Assembly (NCBI GenBank): GCA_031411495.1
Contig: JANOBD010000229.1
Coordinates: forward strand, 1 to 46,685
Source: JANOBD01 sp031411495
GTDB taxonomy: Bacteria; Planctomycetota; Phycisphaerae; Tepidisphaerales; Tepidisphaeraceae
Reading direction: 5' to 3'
DNA length: 46,685 nt
Positions 40,972-46,685 of this stretch are shown here, one piece after another. Position numbers and translations under genes: made by a program. The notes under the pieces were generated by a model, which saw only the letters and a list, made by a program, of their open reading frames with translations, did no database searches and had not been told where the DNA came from. The stretch's first letter is position 1. Each line of letters begins with the position of its first letter.

Positions 40972-42681
40972 ATGACGGAAACCGATGCGAACCTTCCATC
41001 GAGCAAGTCGCCGCTGATTCACTACGGCCACCCCGAGTCGCACATCCCCGGCTACGAAGTCTCCGAAGCGACGGCTCCCCCGATCACGAAACGGGCGATG
41101 CTCGTCGCGTCGGTCGTTTCGATTGTCATTGCGCTGACCGGCTTCTGGTTTCATCACTACGCCGAAGGCGCTGCGCCGCCGAGGGTCACCGCGCCGTGGA
41201 TGCTGCCGTTCGTGTTACTGCTCGGCTCGATTGCCGCGATGCCGTTCATCGCCAGGCACTGGTGGGAGCACAACTACGCCCGCGTGGCGATCGCGCTCGG
41301 ACTTCTCGTCGCGATCTACTACGCGTTCGCATTGCGCCAGTTCGGTCCTGACGGCGCGAACCTTGGGCCCCGTGCGATTGCCGGCTCGCTGGCCGAGTAC
41401 ATCAGCTTCATCTTTCTGCTGGGCTCGCTCTTCGTCATTTCCGGCGGCATCCTCATCCGGGTCCGCGCCACCGCCACTCCCATTGCCAATACCAGCCTGC
41501 TGTTCATCGGCGCGATCATCGCCAATCTCTTCGGCACCACCGGCGCATCGATGTTGCTCATCCGCCCGTTCCTCCGGATGAACAAGGGACACATCAAGCC
41601 TTTCCACGTCGTGTTCTTCATCTTCATCGTCTCCAACGCCGGCGGCTCGCTCACGCCCATCGGCGACCCGCCGCTCTTTCTCGGCTTTCTCCAGGGGGTG
41701 CCGTTCTGGTGGGTGCTGGAACACTGCTGGCCGGTGTGGATGCTGGTGAACGGCGCGCTGCTGGCGCTATTCTTCATCCTGGACACGATCCACTCGCGCA
41801 AGCTCAGGCGCACCGGGCCCGACGACTCTTCCGTGGGACCGGCCGTGAGCCTCTGGGGCGCCGCCAACCTCGTCTGGATCGCGTTCGTGATCGGCGGCAT
41901 CCTTCTGCACGCGCCCATCAACCACACGCTCCACAACCTCGTCGGCATCGAACTCCCGATCCGCGAACTGGCGATGGCGCTCGCCGCGATCGCCTCTCTC
42001 GCGTTCACGCCGCACCGCGTGCACGCCGAGAATCATTTCAACTACGCGCCGATCAAGGATGTGGCGTTCCTGTTCATCGGCATCTTCCTGACGATGGTGC
42101 CGGCGCTAAACTTCCTCTACCACGAAAACGCCAAGCCCCCCGAAGAACGCCGGATCGCCATCAATACGCCTGGCCAGTTTTATTTCGCCAGCGGCATCCT
42201 CTCGAGCGTGCTCGACAACGCGCCGACGTATCTCACGTTCCTGCAGAGCAAGCTCGGCCAGCTCGATCCGTTGACGGTGGAGCGCGTCATGGCCATTGCA
42301 AAACGCCCGGGATCGGAGGTCACGAGCGCCGACCTTGCGGGCCTTTCCGACGACCAACAGAAGGCGGTTCATCAGACGATCGAAGCGCTGTTGGAATATC
42401 ACAAAGACCGCGTGAACCAGGGCAATCTCACCGAAGGCGAAACCCGCGTCGGCTTCCTGGTGGGAGACGAGCATCTCAACCTGAACCTGATCGCGATTTC
42501 GATGGGCGCGGTGCTGTTCGGCGCAATGACGTATATCGGCAACGGGCCGAACTTCATGGTCAAGAGCATCGCCGACCACGCCGGCGCACCGACGCCGAGC
42601 TTCTTTGGGTACGTCTTCAGGTACGCCATCCCGTTCTTGTTGCCGCTGCTGATTGTGGTTTGGCTCGTTTTTCTGAAGTGA
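40972..42681 (+). CDS. NhaD-like sodium/proton antiporter
   Basis: A 569-residue polytopic membrane protein of the ion-transporter superfamily. About twelve hydrophobic segments are visible. The signature NAGGSLTPIGDPPLFLGFLQ resembles the NhaD/CitMHS re-entrant loop, and a second loop near ASGILSSVLDNAPTYLTF carries the matching DNAPT motif. NhaD-type members exchange sodium (or lithium) for protons. An ~80-residue soluble insertion at about 425-510 (MAIAKRPGSEVTSADLAGL and following) is an extra feature. The N-terminal ~45 residues are polar. Confidence 0.85.
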   Translation: MTETDANLPSSKSPLIHYGHPESHIPGYEVSEATAPPITKRAMLVASVVSIVIALTGFWFHHYAEGAAPPRVTAPWMLPFVLLLGSIAAMPFIARHWWEHNYARVAIALGLLVAIYYAFALRQFGPDGANLGPRAIAGSLAEYISFIFLLGSLFVISGGILIRVRATATPIANTSLLFIGAIIANLFGTTGASMLLIRPFLRMNKGHIKPFHVVFFIFIVSNAGGSLTPIGDPPLFLGFLQGVPFWWVLEHCWPVWMLVNGALLALFFILDTIHSRKLRRTGPDDSSVGPAVSLWGAANLVWIAFVIGGILLHAPINHTLHNLVGIELPIRELAMALAAIASLAFTPHRVHAENHFNYAPIKDVAFLFIGIFLTMVPALNFLYHENAKPPEERRIAINTPGQFYFASGILSSVLDNAPTYLTFLQSKLGQLDPLTVERVMAIAKRPGSEVTSADLAGLSDDQQKAVHQTIEALLEYHKDRVNQGNLTEGETRVGFLVGDEHLNLNLIAISMGAVLFGAMTYIGNGPNFMVKSIADHAGAPTPSFFGYVFRYAIPFLLPLLIVVWLVFLK

Positions 42682-42683
42682 TC

Positions 42684-42915
42684 GGCCGCGGATGAACGCA
42701 GGTGGACGCAGATCAGAAATTGGCCGAGCACATTGTCACCCAGAGGAGGTTTACCGACGAAGGGTCTGCTGGCCGGCATAAGGTGCGCACGAGTTCGAAC
42801 CCACCGAAACCTCGGCCGTAGATCCCTCATCGGCAAGCCTACTCGGGATGACGGCTCTTGGGAGCGCGACGAAGCGACCTGACACATCCGCGTCCATCGG
42901 CGTTCATCCGCGGCG
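42684..42915. repeat. Inverted-repeat element, family A copy 3
   Basis: The left arm 42684-42715 has GGCCGCGGATGAACGCAG and GTGGACGCAGATCAG. The right arm 42886-42915 has TCCGCGTCCATCGGCG and TTCATCCGCGGCG, its imperfect reverse complement. About 170 bases separate the arms, which hold another palindrome-like block (42735-42852). The unit is related to 329-415 and to the inner unit of 5343-5544. The right arm ends a few bases before the epimerase stop codon. Confidence 0.75.
42735..42852. repeat. Imperfect palindromic block inside family A copy 3
   Basis: GTCACCCAGAGGAG with CGAAGGGTCTG on the left faces AGATCCCTCATCGG with ACTCGGGATGAC on the right. The layout resembles the widespread GTCACCCTGAGGA...GGATGAC intergenic repeat. 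It is imperfect and no other copy is in this window. Confidence 0.4.
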
Positions 42916-42917
42916 AA

Positions 42918-43865
42918 TCAAACCCCAAGCTTTCCGCTCTCGTAATACGCCTCGATCCCCTTGCGCAGATCAAACGCCGGCACATGCCCGAGCTTTTCTT
43001 TCGCGAGACTCATGTCGCACTCGGTGTGATCCTGCGTGAAGCCGTACGGGTTCTCGAAGTAGTCGGGTTCGAGGTTCGTTCCGAGCAGCCGATTCAGTTC
43101 TGAGACGACGTCATTGAAGCTCCAGCTCCCGCCCGCGCCGGCGTTGAAGACGCCGCTCACTTTTGATTCCATCGCGCGCAGGTTCGCGGTCACGACATCT
43201 TCGATGTAGACGAAGTCGCGCCGCTGCGTGCCGGGCGTGAAAATCCGCGGCCGCTTGCCGGCGCGCATCTGTCGGGCGAGCTGGTGGATCATGCTGGCGA
43301 GCTTGCCTTTGTGGTCTTCGCCGGGGCCGTACACGTTGCTGTAGCGCAGCCCGACGATCGGGTGGGCGAGCTTGCTCTGGTACTTTTTCGCGAGGCGTTC
43401 CTTGGTGACTTTTGTGAAGGCGTAGATGTTGAGCGGGTCGTACGGATCGGATTCACGCATCGGCGCCTTGCCGCGGCCGTAGACGCTGCAGCTGCTCGCC
43501 CACACGACGCGCGCTTTGGTGTCGATGGCAAGGTCCAGCAGTTGGCGGAACTGCTCGACGTTGTTCCGCATGAAGCCGTGGAAGTCGTCGCCGGCCGATG
43601 CCGATCCATCCTTGGCGATGACGCCGGTGATGGCGGCCTCGTGAAAGATCACGTCAAACGCGCCGTCGCGATCGACGACGTCGAGGATCGAGTCGATGTC
43701 GTTGCGCTCCTCGAGCGTGAGGATGTCGCCGGCGAAATCGCTGAGAGTGTTCCAGTGAGCCGACAGGAACGTGTCGGCAGCGACGACGTCGTGGCCGTCT
43801 TTCGCCAGCCGCCTGGCGAGATTGCTGCCGATGAACCCTGCCCCGCCGGTCACGAGTACACGCAT
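42918..43865 (-). CDS. NAD-dependent epimerase, HldD-like
   Basis: A 315-residue extended short-chain dehydrogenase. The Rossmann motif is VTGGAGFIGS (residues 5-14), the catalytic SxnYxxxK is at Ser124-125, Tyr148 and Lys152 (YAFTK). FHEAAIT, RYSNVYGPGEDHKGKLASM and QRRDFVYIEDV match ADP-glyceromanno-heptose 6-epimerase more than UDP-galactose epimerases. It would then make L,D-heptose for lipopolysaccharide cores. Other sugar epimerase substrates are possible. AAGGAGAAG precedes the ATG at 43865. Confidence 0.85.
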   Translation of the reverse strand: MRVLVTGGAGFIGSNLARRLAKDGHDVVAADTFLSAHWNTLSDFAGDILTLEERNDIDSILDVVDRDGAFDVIFHEAAITGVIAKDGSASAGDDFHGFMRNNVEQFRQLLDLAIDTKARVVWASSCSVYGRGKAPMRESDPYDPLNIYAFTKVTKERLAKKYQSKLAHPIVGLRYSNVYGPGEDHKGKLASMIHQLARQMRAGKRPRIFTPGTQRRDFVYIEDVVTANLRAMESKVSGVFNAGAGGSWSFNDVVSELNRLLGTNLEPDYFENPYGFTQDHTECDMSLAKEKLGHVPAFDLRKGIEAYYESGKLGV

Positions 43866-44327
43866 TGAAGCTTCTCCTTGCAAGGGCAGGCAAGATACGG
43901 GGAGCGGACAGGATCACCAATCGATGGATACAGGAAAGCCCGTCGAAACGGTCAGAATCTGTGCAACCAGTTCCGCGCCTCAAACGTATGATTATTGAGG
44001 GTTTACGGCTCGACACACGCATCGGCGGCGGTTCCGAAAACGGCACGTTTGCGCAGCGCGCCCGGTACTGGGAGACATCATGCGGATCCAACCCACGCAA
44101 GCGACTTCCGCATCGAGCTGCCGGCCGGTTCAACCCGAGGTCCGAGAGCAAGTGAGAGGAAATGAAAGCCTTTTTGAGCCCGCCAGCGACTCTCTCACCC
44201 GCGGGCGCGAAGATGGGCAACTATCGAAAAGAAAAGACGTTCGCTCGGCGGTTTTCGGGCCAAGTGTATCCCGACCCAATGCCGATAAGAACTTATCTGC
44301 CGCCTTGCGATTCGGGAGCAACTGTTC
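43866..44327. other. Divergent intergenic region
   Basis: 462 bases between the epimerase (minus) and the glycoside-hydrolase gene (plus). A frame from 44080 ends overlapping the next ATG, but its composition does not support a gene. No clear promoter, repeat or RNA is recognised. Confidence 0.4.
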
Positions 44328-46541
44328 ATGACCGTGCGATGGGACAATTCCGCCTGCGGAAGGTTGTGGCTCGGCGCCACCTCCAGCGCCTCCTCTGCGC
44401 GGCGGGTCGTCATCCTGCTCCTGACCTTTCTCAATCTCGCGATGGTCACGTCGCTGGTCTTTACGACGCCCGCGGCGCCGGCGCTCGCGGCCCTGCAACT
44501 GGCCGAACCGCCGGCGCCACTGATCGCCACTCCTTCAACCCAGCGGATTGTCGCCGTCCTGCCGAAGCCGGCCGCCAACGATCTCGTGAAAATCGTCGGC
44601 GCGGAAGGCTACTGGCGGATCGGCCAGAGCGCGGACGGCGTCTGGTGGTTCCTCTCTCCCGACAATCGCCGCGAGTTCATGAACACCGTCACCACGGTCC
44701 AGCCCTTCCAGCTCGGGCGGCGCGAAGCGGGACCGCACTTCATCAGCCGCGACTGGCAAGGCGGACTGGACACGACCAGCGGCGACATCCAGCAGTGGGC
44801 GAAGAAAACGCTCGACCGCGTCCGCGAAGCCGGCTTCAAGGGAATGGGCGCGTGGTGTCACCCCGTCTTCCATTCGCTCGACGTCCCGATCTCACGCGAC
44901 CTCAACCTCTGGGCCCATGCCATCGGCGGCGACCACCTGCTCTACAGCCCGCGCTGGCGCTCCATCATGGAACAGGCCGTCGCCAAGCAGGTGACCGTCC
45001 TCTCGAGCAACCGCAACCTGGTGGGCTACTACACCGACAACGAGCTCGACTGGTCGGATGGCGGCGCGGGACCTGCCACCTACTTCGACAACCTCGACGC
45101 CACCGATCCCAACCGAAAGAAGGTGATCGAAGTCATCAGGCAACTCTGGCCAACCGTCGAGACGTTCAATGCGGCATGGAACATGGAACTTTCCAGCTAC
45201 GAAGAACTGGGCTGGACGCGCGCGCTGCCGCGCGAACCCGCAGAGGCGTACTCGAAGCTTCTGGACGCGTGGCTCTTCCAACTGGCGAGCGACTACTTCT
45301 CCACCACCTCCGCGCTCATCCGCCAATACGACCCGAACCACCTCATTCTCGGCGTGCGTTTCAAAGGTTCCGCGCCGGCGCCGGTGTGTCGCGCCGCACG
45401 CGGGAAGACGGACGCCCTTTCGATCAACTACTACCCCTCGGATGCGAAGATCGACCCCGATCTCTTCCCGATGATCGCCGAGCAGTCGCAGCAGCCGCTC
45501 ATCGTGACCGAGTATTCCTTCCACTCGCTCGACGGTCGATCCGGCAATCGCAACACGTTCGGCTTCAGCGCGCAGGTGCTCGACCAGCAGGCGCGGGCGG
45601 ACGGATACAAGCTCTTCACCACGCGGGTAGCGCGGGTTCCCTACATCATCGGGGCCGACTGGTTCCAGTGGATGGACGAGCCGCCGAGCGGCCGGACCGG
45701 CGACGGCGAAGATGTGAACTTCGGCGTCGTCGACGTGGACGACCGCCCGTATGACATTCTCACCAACGCCATCCGCGAAACGACACCGCAGCTCAACGAC
45801 CTTCATTCCAAGAGCCCGGCGGACATGGGCATCGACATCTCCCGCGAGCGCTTCAGCGAGCGCGTGAAGTTCGACGTTCCCTACCTTTCAAGCTCGCTCC
45901 GCATCAACGGCGAACTCAGCGACTGGCCGAAGGAAGCCAAGCTCCTGGGCATGCGCCACTCGCAGACGCTCGGCAACGAGCGCAGCGACCTGCCGCTGCC
46001 CAACGTCTACATGGCGTGGAACGAGCGGGGGCTCTACTTCGGCGTGGAAGTGTTCGACCGCGATATCGAGGGCGCGCCGGCGAACGGCTGGTGGTGGACG
46101 CGCGACTGCGCCGAGTTCTTCATCGCCACCCAACGACCCGAACCGACCCAGACCTTCTATACGCCGCACGATCACCAGTTCTTCTTCGTGCCGATCGCGT
46201 TCCCGGGAACCGACGGCAACACGGGCACCGTCGGCCGCTGGCACCGGCTCGGCGACGGCCTCACCGAGCACCAGATCCCACAGCCGCTCGTGCAGTGCGC
46301 CAGCCGCGTGTTTCCCGATCGCTACGTCTTCGAAATGTTTATCCCTGCCGAGGCGATGCACGAGTTCGACACCACCGGCAAGACGCCGATGGCGATGAAC
46401 ATCCATGTCCGCAACTTCCAGAACGCGATCGAGTACTATTGGTCGGCCCCGAAGCAGGTGCAGACGCAGTTTCGTCCCGGAACGTGGGGCGAAATCAACC
46501 TGCAACCCCGGCCGAGCGTTGGCTTTGCCGCGGGGCAATGA
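44328..46541 (+). CDS. Secreted glycoside-hydrolase-like protein with C-terminal CBM9-like domain
   Basis: A 737-residue exported protein. A signal segment (about 26-54, VVILLLTFLNLAMVTSLVF to PALA) leads to a TIM-barrel-type domain of clan GH-A style. Candidate acid/base Glu239 is in YYTDNELDWS and candidate nucleophile Glu395 in IVTEYSFHS. The general layout resembles beta-galactosidase or agarase-like families, but no family number is assigned. The C-terminal ~200 residues (SLRINGELSDWPKEAKLLG, MAWNERGLYFGVEVFDRD) match the CBM9/DOMON-like carbohydrate-binding fold. Likely acts on an extracellular polysaccharide. Confidence 0.78.
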   Translation: MTVRWDNSACGRLWLGATSSASSARRVVILLLTFLNLAMVTSLVFTTPAAPALAALQLAEPPAPLIATPSTQRIVAVLPKPAANDLVKIVGAEGYWRIGQSADGVWWFLSPDNRREFMNTVTTVQPFQLGRREAGPHFISRDWQGGLDTTSGDIQQWAKKTLDRVREAGFKGMGAWCHPVFHSLDVPISRDLNLWAHAIGGDHLLYSPRWRSIMEQAVAKQVTVLSSNRNLVGYYTDNELDWSDGGAGPATYFDNLDATDPNRKKVIEVIRQLWPTVETFNAAWNMELSSYEELGWTRALPREPAEAYSKLLDAWLFQLASDYFSTTSALIRQYDPNHLILGVRFKGSAPAPVCRAARGKTDALSINYYPSDAKIDPDLFPMIAEQSQQPLIVTEYSFHSLDGRSGNRNTFGFSAQVLDQQARADGYKLFTTRVARVPYIIGADWFQWMDEPPSGRTGDGEDVNFGVVDVDDRPYDILTNAIRETTPQLNDLHSKSPADMGIDISRERFSERVKFDVPYLSSSLRINGELSDWPKEAKLLGMRHSQTLGNERSDLPLPNVYMAWNERGLYFGVEVFDRDIEGAPANGWWWTRDCAEFFIATQRPEPTQTFYTPHDHQFFFVPIAFPGTDGNTGTVGRWHRLGDGLTEHQIPQPLVQCASRVFPDRYVFEMFIPAEAMHEFDTTGKTPMAMNIHVRNFQNAIEYYWSAPKQVQTQFRPGTWGEINLQPRPSVGFAAGQ

Positions 46542-46604
46542 ACGCTCTCGCGATCGACATGCGCCGAAGATTTCCGGCAGGCCGGAAAGCGCTACAATGG
46601 CGAC

Positions 46605-46685
46605 ATGCTCGACGCCAAGGCCCTGCTCGATCGCCACTACCACGAGATGCGATGGCGCATCCTCTCACTGGCCGCGGACTTTGAC
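46605..46685 (+). CDS. Start of a gene cut by the window edge
   Basis: The frame starts MLDAKALLDRHYHEMRWR and is open to the last base, giving 27 residues. It is helical and charged. No family can be named from this fragment. It begins 63 bases after the glycoside-hydrolase stop codon on the same strand. Confidence 0.5.
   Translation, partial: MLDAKALLDRHYHEMRWRILSLAADFD

Noticed and set aside
42780..42810. GAGTTCGAACCCACC resembling a tRNA T-arm
   Set aside because: No complementary acceptor, D-arm or anticodon arm surrounds it on either strand.
44080..44331. 83-residue frame ending in an ATGA overlap with the glycoside-hydrolase start
   Set aside because: Composition is unlike neighbouring proteins and no ribosome-binding site is seen. 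The overlap may be chance.

Overview
This window looks like chromosomal DNA of a planctomycete, most likely class Phycisphaerae (for example the Tepidisphaerales side of the group). That placement is inferred from several things in the sequence. DNA is GC-rich. Secreted proteins end in PEP-CTERM sorting signals directly preceded by paired dockerin-like calcium repeats. A tandem pair of cyclophilins carries an N-terminal LExRQL(L/M) motif typical of planctomycete exported proteins. There are many short lipoproteins, a prepilin-type N-terminus on an unusual protein, and dispersed palindromic repeats in most intergenic gaps. No rRNA, tRNA, CRISPR array, transposase or phage gene was recognised. 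The only site-specific recombinase is a chromosomal Xer-type enzyme.

Layout. 0.4-3.2 kb (minus): two tandem exported cyclophilin-type peptidyl-prolyl isomerases and a DUF1844 protein. 3.7-6.9 kb (plus): a compact type II fatty-acid/polyketide-like cluster of dehydratase, acyl carrier protein, second dehydratase and ketosynthase. 6.9-8.0 kb: small unknown and membrane proteins, one bounded by an inverted pair of 23-base repeats. 8.0-11.0 kb (minus): gamma-glutamylcyclotransferase-like protein, DUF2934 protein, Bcp peroxiredoxin, alpha/beta hydrolase and YqeY-like protein. 11.1-13.7 kb: transcription terminator Rho (plus) convergent with a zinc-ribbon SPFH membrane protein (minus). 14.0-17.2 kb (plus): a PEP-CTERM protein and a membrane protein. 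17.2-22.0 kb (minus): Xer recombinase, a 79-residue protein, a lipoprotein, a TolB-like propeller protein and a membrane protein. 22.2-28.3 kb: a 61-residue protein (plus), then an MFS-type permease, a small lipoprotein, a YkgJ-type cysteine-cluster protein and a 1093-residue PEP-CTERM protein (minus). 28.6-37.3 kb (plus): pyruvate carboxylase followed by biotin protein ligase, then a lipoprotein hydrolase, an ICMT-like methyltransferase, a condensation-domain-like acyltransferase and a pilin/polytopic fusion. 37.6-40.9 kb (minus): alpha-glucan phosphorylase and an unknown protein. 41.0-46.5 kb: an NhaD-like antiporter (plus), a heptose-epimerase-like protein (minus) and a secreted glycoside-hydrolase-like protein (plus). 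A truncated gene starts at the right edge.

The most interesting part is 3.7-6.9 kb. The first dehydratase keeps both FabZ catalytic residues. The second has Leu where the catalytic His should be. The ketosynthase aligns to FabF without gaps around the active site but has Asp in place of the nucleophilic Cys and Asn in place of the second His. The ACP has a long extra segment before its last helix. The cluster therefore looks like one active dehydratase with two non-catalytic partner subunits on a special ACP, comparable in logic to ketosynthase/chain-length-factor pairs. It may be a dedicated, undescribed acyl-chain system, and its missing active partner would lie elsewhere. Each intergenic gap in this cluster holds a different palindromic repeat.

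Other connections: biotin protein ligase follows the pyruvate carboxylase that it presumably biotinylates. The lipoprotein hydrolase, ICMT-like enzyme and acyltransferase may form a lipid- or acyl-modifying set. Coordinates of starts were chosen from ribosome-binding sites and domain boundaries, and alternatives are stated where the choice is open. Functions are assigned by recognising motifs by eye; no database search was run.
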